From contig JAQGDQ010000054.1 in assembly GCA_030141605.1 (NCBI GenBank), positions 124,001 to 188,000 on the forward strand: a stretch of 64,000 nt of DNA. Reading direction: 5' to 3'. A program made the position numbers and the translations under genes. How positions within the stretch are numbered: the stretch's first letter is position 1; every line of letters begins with the position of its first letter. The DNA is from Tubiluchus corallicola (taxonomy: Eukaryota > Priapulida > Priapulimorpha > Priapulimorphida > Tubiluchidae). The notes beneath the pieces are model-generated. The model was given only the letters and a program-made list of their open reading frames with translations. It made no database searches and was not told the DNA's origin. Shown here piece by piece: positions 10,895-23,940 of this stretch.

Positions 10895-13020
10895 AGCGAA
10901 ACGTTTAATTAGAAAAATTTAAAACAATCATAACATTTACAAAAAAAGAGAAATCAGTTTAATAATCTTAATAAAAGCTTAAAAAATAAATATATACAAC
11001 AACAATGTAAAAACGCAACAAATTCTAAAGAAAAATGGAAGAATATTAACAACGTAATAAATAAATGCCGTAACAAACTAACGCGTATTAACGAAATTAA
11101 AATCAACAACACTGTTGTTACAGCCCAAAGATATTGCCAACGTGCTAAATGCAACATTCCTGAATCTTGGAAATTTTAGGGAAGTGGCTTCTCAAATTAG
11201 CAATAATATAATTAACAAATTAAAAGGGAGTGGACCATCAGATATTCCTATCAAAATTTTAAAAGATAGTGCATCTGTAATAGCCCCGCATATGCCTTAC
11301 ATTGCTAATCAGATAATTACGAGAGGTGAATTTCCAACTGTATGTAAAATGGCAAACGTGACTACAATCTACAAAAAAGATTCAAAATGTGACCCCATGA
11401 ATTATCGTCCAATATCCGTAACACATTGTTTTGGCAAAGTTTGGGAAAGGTTTATTTATGATCAGATATTCTCATACGTAAATAAACATGAACTTTTATC
11501 AAAACATCAGTTTGGCTTCCGTAAACACCATTCAACCATTGATGCCCTAATACACACTACAGAAAATTGGAGATATAGCTTAGACAACAAACAATACATT
11601 TTAGCAGCATTTTTGATTTAAGTAAAGCATTCGATAGCATTAATCACAAACTAATTTACGATAACTTAAAACAAACCAGATTTGATTTGATATCGTTAAA
11701 ACTGATACAAAATTATCTCAAAGATAGACAACAACGAGTAAAGTCAGATACAACCAACTTTTCTGACATTGAACAGAGGCATACCACAAGGAACACTACT
11801 AGGTCTGTTATTATTTTGCCTATATATAAACAACATATCTAATGTATTACAACACTCACAAATTACACAATACGCTGATGACACTACAATCTACTTAGCC
11901 CACGAAAATATCCAAACTGCAAGAAATTATTTAGAAAAAGATATAAGAAAAACAAATATGGTGTTTAGTCACTGTAAGCTAAAAATGAATAATTGTAAAA
12001 CAGAATTCATGACACTGTCACCCTCATTAAGCCCTAATGACGTATCAACAACCACTTTGACAATAGATAATGCTGTACTCGAACAAACTAGTAATGCTGA
12101 ATTTCTTGGCATACAGGTAGACAATAATCATTTATGGGATTAACACTTTAATAATATATACATGTATATAAAAATGGCATCTAGCACATCATATCTCCGA
12201 CAAGTTAAAGGGCAACTAACATAACAAACTAAGACACTAATATACAAAACTTTAATTCTACCACACTTCTTATATGGATGTATGCTACTTCAAAAAACCA
12301 AAAGAGAAAATTACTTAAAATTAAATCTCCTTCGGAACTATGCATTGAGATTAATAGCTGGATACTCATACAAAAATAAGTTAGGTAGACAAAAATTCAA
12401 AGCTTCAACAACTAACCTAAGAAAAGTTTTAAAACTTCCAATCATTGAAGCAAACAAAGAATATTTTACTCTGCTCTTTATATTTAAATACATTAACAAC
12501 ATCAGCAAACCATTCCAAAATCACAGATTTACCTTTTTTCCAAATCCAATCGTTAATTCCAGAACAAGTAATCAAAAACAAATTAGGACAAATACCCACT
12601 ATGGAACGAACTCTGTAATCAAGCGAGCAATTCTACTTTGGAATTCTCTACTATTACAGGTTAAACAAATCAGGTACCTATCAGCATTTAAAACAATATT
12701 AAAATCCTTAATATTAACCAGATATGAAATACCATCACACCAGTACGGCAATATATACACTAATTCAAATTTATATATTCACAGCCATATTAATTAAATC
12801 GTAATTTTTTATTATTGGTGAATAGTTGTAAATACGCTTTATTTTCATTCGTCATAAATTTCTTTACTGCACAGTAGTTTAGATTGCACTGACGCATTTG
12901 CCTTTAGCAGTGTAAGTTTTTATTAACTAACACGGATTGATCATCTCTGTAAAGTTTTTATTCAGTGATTATCAATGTATTTTAATGGCAAATAAACATT
13001 ATTTTATATATATATATATA
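10895..13020 (+). mobile_element. Decayed LINE with reverse transcriptase remnant
   Basis: A plus-strand non-LTR retrotransposon relic. A pre-RT linker (INEIKINN at about 11090) is followed by RT motifs in shifted frames: NYRPISVTHCFGKVWERF and KHQFGFRKHHSTIDALIH (11115-11621), DLSKAFDSINHKL after a frame change (about 11614), then GIPQGTLLGLLLF and the catalytic QYADDTTIYL (11769-12143), then a thumb/C-terminal region (12282-12797). Stops and frameshifts near 11619, 11765 and 12142 make it inactive. The 3' end is an AT-rich tail finishing in a (TA)n run at about 13004-13020. The endonuclease is missing (5' truncation). The overall look is Jockey/CR1-like; clade uncertain. Confidence 0.9.
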
Positions 13021-13420
13021 ATCATTTTAAAGTCGCGATCACTTCATACTTGGGAGCTTCCATTTTCAATGCACACTCTTCTTCCAATGACGTCAACCGC
13101 CGCTGTCAATGTTTCTCAAAAGTATAGTAAGTTTTTACAAAAACCTTATATAGCTGATTTTGTAACATTTTTGCGTGAATATTAGGTAACTTGCGGAAGT
13201 TTAAATTAGTTTAGGCAGCAGACGCTCACGGAAAGCCACGATGCGCTTAGGAAAAGTCACGAAGTCCCCCAGTTACCCATAATATTCAAACGAATGGTGG
13301 CAAACACCACGCCTGAAAATTTTCATTCAGAGGTAGTATATTTTATATTTATGCTTTATAGAAAGTCTTTTGCAAATTTCCCAACTTTAAGTAATAACAG
13401 TAAAATAAACGCAACATACT
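13021..13420 (+). repeat. Right piece of dispersed repeat, copy A
   Basis: About 400 bases that align collinearly with 25120-25537. The best block, 13230-13267, is identical over 38 bases to 25348-25385, while the flanks are clearly diverged. Shared landmarks include aaattagtttaggcagc and ccaactttaagtaataac. No open transposase was seen, so the class is unknown. Confidence 0.8.
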
Positions 13421-14555
13421 GAGTGACTTGTTCCTTCCTTTAGCTAAATTCTACTGTCCGTTAAAGGATTCTCACTTTTTGATTCCGCAATTAGCTAGCA
13501 TTAACTCAATAATTCAGCTATAGTAATTTCCCTAGAGCTGTAAAGCTGTAGGCGTTTCAATATAAGCTATCAAGTTTGGGAGTTGGTACGAACAATTAAT
13601 GACTTTAAATTATAGTACCGCGTAGAACAACATGTAAGCTGCTACACGTTAGTCCCTGGCGCAATAACAAACAGTGCACAAACGCGCGTAAGCTTTACTT
13701 TTATACCCTGTTTCTATGAGAATGACAAAGAACGATAAATGACAAACGTGGAAAAGGTCAAAGCGTCACATTACATTGATATCCTGGGAGCCTAGAACGC
13801 TGTTCCAATAAACTACAGTAACATGATTAGCATTATACAAGCAAAAACAGGAAAAATCAATGCATGAAATGGACAGGCTATTTGCAGAGCCAGAAAACCG
13901 TGCACATAATGTGCTACAAGTAGGAAATGGTTAGACTAGCCCAGACCACGAGAAGTGAACAATGTTTAAAATTAATCTTTGAAGTGTCTGAATGAGAGAA
14001 AATGAATGAGAAAAAAGAGTGGAAAATTTGCTAATCTTTAATAGTCCTATAGACCTGTTACACGTAATCAAGGAAATAATAATTAAATTTTAATTACATA
14101 AAAAGTTTCAAATTTTATACGATAATTCTACCGATTTGCAATATATACATCTCATACATTTCCATTTTTAACAATTCGCTGAGAAATCTTGGAAGTAACT
14201 TAGATGATTTAATAGCAAAACTTCTAGTATCAATTGTAGAAGAAACTTTTTATCAAAACATCATAGCAATCATGTAACTCGGAAGTTGTTAGCCAATTAC
14301 TTGAAAATCACAACAATAAAATTTTTGAATCTTTTTATATGACCAAGGAGCAGGTGCATTTTGAAATTCATTATTAATCTTGGACATTAATATTATTATC
14401 ACATTAAAAAACTGAAATAATTATCATTTTAATAAACCGCCTTGTCTGACTACACCTAACTTCGTTGGTTTCCTGAAACACGCAGTAAATGAATTGTGTA
14501 TTGAGTGACAAAATGATGTACGTTTCGCAGCAAAAACAATTATTGCTGCTGACAA

Positions 14556-14565
14556 GTCACGTGAC
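14556..14565. promoter_or_regulatory. E-box palindrome GTCACGTGAC
   Basis: A perfect ten-base palindrome with a CACGTG core, the binding site of bHLH-ZIP factors (USF, MITF/TFEB, Myc). It lies far from any recognised start, so function is speculative. Confidence 0.25.
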
Positions 14566-14837
14566 ATTAATCGGATTTTATTCGAGTGAACTTCACGTCA
14601 CATCCAAGAACCTAGCGTTAAGCAATAAATGGCCTCACGAGATTTGCCAAAACGACAAACGGACAAACAGCATTAATCATGTAAGGTTTAACGTTACCAA
14701 GACAACGCAAAACGCAGTGTGTAAAATGCATTTCAAACTAGCTAGAAGTAAAAAAGCCCACATCCCAGATAATTTATTCAGTAGTGAATTTATAGTATAC
14801 TATAAGGCAGGAAGCTAATGATTTGTACCACATCGTA

Positions 14838-14995
14838 TCAGCATCTGTTTTGCTGTTGTTGCTGCTGGGGCTCTCGTTTTTATTGCTACGCTGCAATTTT
14901 CAATGTTTTTGTTGTCGCTGCTCATGTTGTTTCTGTCTTGTTCATCATTGTTGCTGATGTCGACGATAATGTTGTTGTCGCCGATGAGAATTATG
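14838..14995. repeat. GTT/GCT-rich degenerate trinucleotide tract
   Basis: Low-complexity tract with repeated TGTTGC, GTTGTC and GCTGCT units; it explains the compositional bias of the overlapping ORF. Confidence 0.65.
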
Positions 14996-17900
14996 ACACG
15001 ATAACGCTAGTGTTGAATGTGATAATGACGACTACAAAAATGACTGATTATGAAGATCTGATGGTATTACAGGTGAAAAAAGACATCTTCTTAACTGACA
15101 CGTTTAGGTCCTTAGCTGATAAGCAGAAACCAGGACAAACTTTGCTTAACTTTTGCAATGCAACCAAGCATACACGGTTGCCACTAAGCTATTCCTCTAA
15201 CCAGTTAGCCAATCAATAATATGTTTAGCGACCCAATGAGAAAGTGATTTATTAAACTAATCTCAGCAGCTAATGCAACCAACTAATTTCACCTGTAAGA
15301 CTACAGCAATATTCGACATTACTGTAGTCAAAGTGCAGTCTACATTAATGAGGCGAAAGTGTGCTTAACAAAGAGAATAATTAATAGCTGCCACAGCGCA
15401 GTAATGATTTACTTCCAAAAGCCTTTAGAGAGCCCAGCATGTTTCTTCAGCTTAGGTTCTAAGCAGTTCGGTGAAGAGTGAGAGAAACAAAAGGAAGCAG
15501 CTTTGCAAAAAACAGTACTCACACAGATAACAAATTCTAAACGAGGCAAGGACAGTTCCACGCAATATAATTATACTGAATGACAATGTCATTGTTTACT
15601 ATTATTTTGTTAGATAAATGTCAAGAAGTTTTTGCTAATTTTTGAACACTGTAATCTGCCTGCTACTTATTGCAAAACATCTGGATCTGACCTCTGTGCT
15701 GAACGGCACACTGAATAAATGGGAAATTTATATAAGATGTGAAAGCCATTATACCACTTGAATTTGCCAACCACTAAGCTGCCAGTTTTTATTATACGGC
15801 TTGTCAAGTACGTCCAGAAAATGCACAAACTAATTTATTAATAGCTAATGGCAGGTTAAACACAAAAACATTCCTGGACTACTAAATTTAAAATGACAAC
15901 CTTAGTAATGAACCTAAATATTTCTTGATCAAACCTGAGTAATATAACAATTTCATTAATGTAAATTTTACAAATGATGTAAAGAAAATACCTCTTCAAC
16001 ATTTGTGTCACTTGCCGACAATGTAACATATTCTAGATGGCAATTATTGTATTTCTTAACTAATGAGGTCCTATTAGTGAGGTAACAACCTAGGCAATAA
16101 TAATTGCATAATATTACATACTATTAGTCTTATGAAGCACCATACTGTGAGTAGGTCATAATTTCATAAATCAAATAAACTACTTGCTATTCACAAACTG
16201 TCACAACGATATTTGTTTTCAAATTCAGTACTAATTATTGCTACTTGAACAAAAATATTTAAAATTTATGAAATCATAATAAGTTCTAATAAATATAAAT
16301 TCTAGAAAAATAAACATCAAGTACACTTGACACATAAACTAGTAAAGGAGGATACCAGTAAATAGTGAAATTTAATTTACAGTATATAAAGCAAGATATA
16401 TTAGCATATCAGTAGAAGAACTATAAGTGAGAAAGCTAGGGAACCTATGAGTATCTAAATATAATATTAGTTAAGTGATTAATTTTCCTGACTGATTTAT
16501 TTTGCTAACACTGAATATAAATATGGGTTTAACAGCTATCAGAAGTAAATTGTAGGTAAGTAAGATTAGGAACCTGTTCGAAAATAGTTATGAGAAAAAT
16601 ACCTAAATTGCTTTAAGAATTTTTTAAACGGTAATTCCATCAGCTGTTATCATGGTAGATGATTTATTATAATTATTTATTTAAAAACAGAAGTAACCGT
16701 AGGTCTCTTTTAAAAATATATTTTCTTGCAGTAACAGTTGTTTTCAAACAAATAAAAACTGTGCAAAGTTTAGGCACATATCTTGCAATAATCAAATGCA
16801 GATTTCTTATTTCACTGTTACAGAGAATAAATTCTTGTCACACATTGTCACATGCTTACGATTATTCCACCAATTTATAGAACAGTAACCACTTCAATTA
16901 CTTATCTTAAAAAGTATAAATTAGTACATATTAAGTCAATATTTACAAGGAGCGTGGTACACAATTAATGGACACTAGACAGAACTCAAAATTAATGTTA
17001 GCTTTAAAACTAGTGAGCTATCAGCAATTCAGTTGCACAACATGGTAATTTAAAACTGCAGGAGGGGTGAAGCACGCATGACGTCAGCAAGAGTTTCATG
17101 TTAAACCACGGGTCAAGTGTCACGTTTAGTGGAAACTAACCAGCATGAGATGGCTGATAGTTTGACACTGATGCTAGTTATTATGTCTCCCGATCAATAC
17201 ATAGCACGGCATCCAGAATGACATAGCCCATCAGATCAATACACTGTTAGCAGCAGTACCTCAGCAGAAAGCAGCAAACTCTTCCTGCTTGCATCTCCTT
17301 GGCAACACACCAAGGAAGATGGCAGAACTGAACAAAGTGATTGAGGTTCTGCCAATCAATATTGTACTGTCACTTATTGAAAGGAGATAACCAAGACGAT
17401 ATCAAAAATTTAAAGAATTGTATATACCCAGGGCGAAATGAGTTCGAAGTAAATTATACTAGAAGCTACAAACATTAAGTCAAACAGCAATTATTAAGCA
17501 AAAGAGTGTATCAGTTTAAAATAGCAAAACTGCTGTAATACATCAAAATATGCCACATGTCTCAAACAGCTCTTCTGGGACCTCTGGGTCACAATTTATT
17601 AAAAGCTACAAACTTACACTTATCTTCTCATTAATTTTTCAATTAATTCCCATGTGTTGTACATTTTACCACAAAGGGCACAAAGGACATAAGGGGATTT
17701 TGAAAAGTTTAAACTATGGATGTTATTTTTTGAAAAGTAAAATTAAAATTAATTCTAAATCCGTCCCACTTCATTTTTACTTTCACAGTATCCTTATGAT
17801 ACCATTATGATTTAAATCTGTTATGGCAACATATGTTTATTCGACGTTATCATGTTTATCAGGATTAACATCAATATTCAAACTTGGACGAATGGACAAT

Positions 17901-19265
17901 GGACAAACTCGTTGTCCACAGAATCAGAAATTATACACCTGCAAATCAATCTAAACAAAATTTAAAACTGTATAATCTAGGGCGTCAATCACAGATTCGC
18001 AGATAGAAGATGTGCAGACATGCAGATTTCGAATCCGCAATAATTCTGCGGTTTGCACCTAATTTCAAATACAATTTGCGGTTTGATGGATGAGGTGTGG
18101 TGTGGTGGCTGTGATACGGTGGGTGGTGTTGTGCTGGTGGTATGGTACGAGTTATCATCGTGGGTTTACAACTAAAATTCTTTTGCAGGGTTTAACTAGT
18201 AATTTGTTATTGATTAACGATAATAATTCCTGGATTTAGGGGGCTTCATACAAAAAAGTTTTTAACAATATCTTACACAAGCCTAGTTTGTCCCTACATG
18301 GTTAAAGATCTTACAGATATACAAATTGCACATAAATCCACAGATTTTACAGAAGCAGATATGTACACTTGCAGATTTTGAAGGCTACAGATAAATGAGA
18401 AAGTGATGTCAGCACATCTCCTTCCATATGTGCTTTCTGCTGTATGCTAAAATCTAGAGAATAATTAACTTGTTTTCTAAGTTATGTACATAAAGAAACA
18501 TCATAGGAAAAGTTTGGATAAAATTTCATTTCTATGTTATGTATTACAATTTAAGCATAACATTTTTACCATCATAAAATATAAAGCTTACACTAATTTT
18601 TTTTAGTGCATAAAATATGTGTTCGTTGTTATTCTGTTAAATTTTTCTGCTTTTTTGACTTGCAATTTTGTTTTATTAAGGAAATTGCAGGGATTTTTTT
18701 CTAACTGATTCTAATTCTATTCTTGGCAGGCCCAACCAAATGGTCACTGATACATGTCTGTCTCTTACAATGAGACAATGCTGGGCAAAACTGGCTAATA
18801 AAATTCCACTTATACAAAATAGCTGCATTCACCAATCCCCAGTCCTACATGTCATAATGTTCGCAGTGCATTTCAGGTTTACTGCAAATGCAGAGTTAAG
18901 TGTAACTCGTTTTTATTTGGTCATGTCTGGCAGAACAGGACATAAAAGATGTCCTGACAGGGATGGATTTCAACAACATCATGTTTTGCACTTTAAAATG
19001 CTTTGCTGTACTTACAATACTTTTTTAGTACTGAATGTGGCTTTTAAGTGACAGGGCTAACTCCCCTACAATTTTTGGTCAAAATTTTAGCCACATAGCT
19101 TTTAACCATTTCTGAACTATTTTAGTCATAGTATAAAGAAAGCCAATTAGGTGTACGGAGGAACTTATTAGCCAAGAATTCATTCACTTTGATATCTTCT
19201 TCAGCTTTTCTAACTAAATGTTACATAAGGAAAATAGGCCTGCACTCTTCTTGAACTTTATGTTC

Positions 19266-21440
19266 TCACTGGCATAGATAAGGGGGTGGGGTGGGGGAGC
19301 TTGGTGGGTGTGGACTGCCCCAGGCGGCACTTTGAGAGGGCATTTGATTCTGCATAAATAAAAAATTCTTACTAATTTTACTAGCTAGTTTTTCCTCATA
19401 CCGTTTTCTGTCAAGAGTAGATTGGCTGAAACATTGAGAAGCTCGTGTATATTCGACTTTTATACTATTTAAAGAAGTTATTGCCAAATTCCAAAGGCAA
19501 CTTTTATTAGCTTTGGCTTTAAATAACAGAAGAATCTCTTTCCCAAGGGGCACAAGTATATTTACGATAATTTGAAGAGGTTCCCCTTAGAGGTACGAAA
19601 GTATTTACCTCATGATTATATTTATCACAGAATAAGCTACAACAACTATTTACATTATAATCAATTAACTCATCGTGCCAATCAATACTAGCGAAATAAT
19701 CTCTAATTTGTGGAAGAGAGGTTTTGTAATAATCTATCCAAGGGCGATTAACCTGATATGAATAGTTGGATTCGACACAGAAGAAAATACTAGTGTCATG
19801 GTCACTTGAAGAAAAATCAGGCTTGGCACACAATAAATTTAAATGATCTGGACAGTTTGACAATAAAAATTCAAGGAAATTTCTGTTTCTAGTAAGGAAA
19901 TCAACATGTTATGTAAGAAGATTATCATGCACAGTTTCTAAGAACAAAAGGTCTGAAGGGTTATGTAGGACAGGATCAGGCCATATCAGGTTTGGAAGAA
20001 TGAAATCAGCATAAACAGTAGAGTCACCAGCACGACATAGTTCCATAACACGTCTGACTTTGTTAAGAACAAAGATATCTGACGGACCAAAAGTACTAAC
20101 ATACTCTAAGTTACAGGAACGATAAACACACAAAATTGCTAAACTACAACCATTGGCAAATAACTTAATACCAACAATGTCAGCAATTACATTTAATTGT
20201 AAACAAACAATATAAAAATGCGACTAATAAAAAATCATAACACCACCTCTAACAGTGGCAGGAAAAATATTATCCCTGTCATCCTAATAACAAAATTAGC
20301 TAGAGGACAACACCTCATTAGCAATACCTTCAGTCAGCCACATTTCACGAATACAAATGAAGTTTGGATTTTCAGTAATAACAAAACTAAAAAGATCAGC
20401 TAACTTATTTATGAGGCATTCGCAACTAAAAACAAAACCAGTCATTACATTTATATCAGAGGGAGCTTGAGTAGTATTAATTATTAGTAACATTACTACT
20501 ATGTCGATTTGGATCGCAAGAATCTTTACAATTGTCATTCTGGCTTTTTAAAGAGGAATCATTAGTATGCAAAGTTATAGCCTGAGGAGGGGGTTTATCT
20601 GTGCACAGTCTTGCACACAGGGGCTTGAAGCTGATTTATGGGTTTACGGCTCTTTGAGATTGCTGCTAAGCTACAATATACACTGGTAGTAGTATCATCA
20701 GTTGGCATGTAAACATTAAAACCCTTACTATCTGGCAAGCTCGTCATATCAGGTTTTCTAGCAACAAAACGGTGAATATACATGGGCTGATAAGGACAGT
20801 TGATAATGTGTAGAACTTCGACACAATGCTCTTTGTGTTCATTAATAGCTTCAGATGGAACTAAATTGGTGGACTCAGGAACATGCTTAAAAGAACATTT
20901 TTGCTCTTCGACCGATTCACTGATAACCATTTTAAGTTTCTCAGACAATTTTGTTATGTCTTATTGTAATGCAAAAATGTGCTTGCCAGTCCCATTCAAT
21001 TTCTGCACTTTTGATGACAGACACATAACATCAGTCGCAGATGCTTTTGACTCTAGTTTAGCTTCAGCAACACTCATTCTAGCATCAAACTCATTTTTCA
21101 TTAGTAGAAGTCTGCCTTCAATGGACTTGTCTGTAACAACTGCTTTCATAGCCTCACGATGACAGACTTTGCAGAACCAAGGACTTCTACTTAGCAATTG
21201 ATGTGCGCTGTATGTGTTACTTATGCATATTTACACATCTTGTAGGTATTGTGCAATACTTTGACAATGGTCACATACCATAGCTGAAGTAGAGTCATTT
21301 ATTACGCAGTCACTTAAGTCACAGCATACATTTTGGTCAGATACCCGATTGTTGCCATAAATGACTTCAACACTATCATCATCATCAGACATAATACTTG
21401 ACAGAGCATTTTTGATTTGGGAGCTTCGAAGTTAATGAGC
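19266..21440 (-). mobile_element. Decayed LINE: ORF1-like region plus AP endonuclease, RT missing
   Basis: Reading the minus strand from 21440 down. First comes an ORF1-like protein with paired cysteines (VCDHCQ, then WFCKVC), like the PHD-type finger of CR1-like ORF1 proteins, and a coiled-coil segment (FDARMSVAEAKLESKA). An apurinic-endonuclease domain follows in pieces: NPNFICIREMWLTEG (20296-20538), VYADFILPNLIWPD (about 20050) and SSSDHDTSIFF (about 19820). The linker toward an RT is present (YEEKLASKISKN) but no RT follows. Frames are broken several times, so it is a dead relic. Confidence 0.85.
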
Positions 21441-23107
21441 ACTAACTGATCTAATCGACAACTGACTGAGAATCATACTGGGCTGACTTTAGTTGACAAT
21501 TTTTTATTAATCTTAGATATGGCAGTGGTATTTTTCATCTCAGACCTATGCTTCTGACGAATGCTAAGACTTTTTAATTTATTGCTAATTCACTTATATA
21601 AATTAATATGTTAAAATATTTTTCTAATTTTTAACTGCTCAAATGAATTTAGGCATTACTTCGTTTCTAAAATTCATTAAAAACCTTTGCAGTGCATAGT
21701 AAGCTGATGAATCATACTTCTATACCTGTAATACTACACCCATCGGTTAATAGGTTCAGTCGGTTCAAAACAGTAAGTCCCAAAGTGAGCCTATTAAGCG
21801 GCGCCGATCACACTAATGGGAACACCATCCGGAACGCAACACCAGATCTACACTTACTTACAGCTTACGGCATGGATAGGGATTAAGCATAAATGACCGC
21901 TTTTTACCCCTCCGATCTTCTCTGGATGCTTTATTAAATTTAAGTTTTCTAGTAGATGGTGGTGCTTACGATACGATCCAGAAAATAGTGTCAGTGTGTT
22001 CTTCTTTGTACAATCAATAGCGTCAGGTTTCCTCAAAAATCCAAGCGTTTTGTTGCCATTGGGGAAATCTAGGATCCATACATTTCTCCAGGTGATTAGC
22101 CCAGAGCCGATCTAATCGAGATTAAATTGAAAAACTGAAGCACTCACTACATACTCACAAAGCATTTATTTTTGTAAATGTACAAGCAAGCTTTGCAATT
22201 ATAACTTTTTACACAAAGTATTATATTTATATGATCACATTTCTTTAACTAGCTGACCCAATAATTTTGGGTAACAGAAATATGGGTTAAGAAAGCCAAA
22301 TATAAGAAAGGGTTTTGAGTTGAGTACATTTTTGAAATTTTGAGGTTTACTCAATAGACACTCGAGACAGAGCCTTTTAAATCTTGGATGAGACGAAACT
22401 GATAGTGCAAATGAAGCAAAATGGCCCTACTACCCATCTCTCTAAGGGCATACAATGGCCCTGCATTGATTTTCATATTTTCATAATAATAATAATAATT
22501 AAAATGTTAACAGCACGTGGTGATTTTGAGCTATCATTACAAACTAACCTGTTCTAACTGCACTTATGATCTTCAGCAGAGTCAAAAGGGTCAAAAATGT
22601 CCGAGCAGTATTCGTGATAAGACACATCATTAGTTTTTTAATCGTAATCCCAGCCTATTTGCACTTCATTGTTAGCATTTTCATTCTACAGGTGGAACAC
22701 AGTATGTTGCTATAATACACTAAACATGATTATAGTCCGGGCATACATGCCAATTTGCCATTTTGAGACATTTATATAGAAAACGAAAACATTACATTCG
22801 ATAACCTATGCCACCGCTGGCAATGCCGTCCCGGCATCCCCTTCCGCATCAAATAGATTTAACAGCTGATTCGTGCGTCAATTGACTGATATAAATTATG
22901 CCGTTCAACTAATTAAGCGGTCCTAGGTAGACATTGTTGTCTGAACAGAAGTGGTACTGACAAGTGACAAGCCCTGAATTTAAATTTTAAGTCTAATCTT
23001 TATGCTGGTATGTGGATATACGTCTTGTTACCTGCAACTTTCTTAATTTATGTATTGGAGATTTGGAATGGAGAACGGCTTAATATTTCACCAGAATATG
23101 AAATGCT
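21441..23107. other. Intergenic region, no gene recognised
   Basis: A minus-strand ORF at 21854-22036 extends upstream in frame to about 22070 (ILDFPNGNKTLGFLRKPD) and could be part of another mobile element, but I cannot name it. A short (TAA)n run lies near 22485-22500. Nothing else was recognised. Confidence 0.5.
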
Positions 23108-23940
23108 AAGAAATTAGAATTGGATCACCCAACGTTAGAGGTCTTAGAACTGACGTCAAAAAGGAATCTTTAGCCAATGATTTAGAGAAGCATAAATCAG
23201 TAATTTTAGCAATACAAGAAACACACATAAAAGAAACAGACTATTTTGACTTGAATGGTAAAGTGAGATGAAGACATTGCTGAAGAGATTGAGAACACAA
23301 AAATTGATTCTTCAAAACACCATAAAGCTATAAAAATCTTGCAAAACCTTCAACCAAACAGGAAAATCATAGTTCAAGGCAATGATGGTATTATTACTAA
23401 CCCAAATCTACAAGCGCACGTCATTGCAGAATTTTTTCAGAACATATCCAGTGATAAAAATGCATCAAAGCTAAACGTCATCACCCAAACACACATTTTA
23501 CAACAGATTAAGTTAAAACTGCAGTTAGATACATCATTAAGCAACAACAATAAGAGTGCAGGGCTTGACGAAATAAATGCAAAATTACTTAAGTGTGGAA
23601 TAGAAGCACTTTATGAATCAATAACGAAGACAATAACATTGCTGAAACAGGAGTATTTGCAAAGGATCTTCAAGAAACGTTCTTATACCGTTGCCAAAAC
23701 CTGTTAAAAGAGGACCAATAGTAAATCTAAGACCAATGATGCTAGTAACCATAATAAGAAAAATTCCAGTGATATGTATATGTTTAACAGGATCTATGGC
23801 AGACTACATCAGTGCATTCCAAAAAGTCAAGCAACGTACCAGCCTGGTAGAAATACAACAGAACTTGTTAAAAATTGCAAGATACTACCAGAAAAGGCTA
23901 TCTCTTTGGCAGATTAATCAATATCCATATTATTCATAGA
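23108..23940 (+). mobile_element. Decayed, internally deleted LINE
   Basis: The start of an AP endonuclease domain (IRIGSPNVRGLRTDVKKE, then ILAIQETHIKE) at 23110-23258 is followed directly by a pre-RT/RT segment. That segment includes NNNKSAGLDEINAKLLKCGI (about 23542) and a degraded RT stretch in a second frame (about 23691-23939). Most of the endonuclease and the catalytic part of the RT are missing, so a large internal deletion has occurred. The KSAGLD-INAELLK type of motif occurs in RTE/CR1-like elements. Confidence 0.8.

Larger units (their letters stand above)
13421..19265. other. Intergenic region, no gene recognised
   Basis: AT-rich sequence between the NPDC1 upstream region and the minus-strand LINE relic. 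ORFs at 14489-14818, 14818-15219 and 18740-19051 show no family signature, and I treat them as fortuitous. It includes an E-box palindrome at 14556, a CRE at 17079 and a GTT/GCT-rich tract at about 14838-14995. A regulatory role for any of it is unproven. Confidence 0.55.

Noticed and set aside
14489-15219. Two adjacent plus-strand ORFs (109 and 133 residues)
   Set aside because: No family signature; the second is driven by a GTT/GCT-rich tract. No splice or start context supports a gene.
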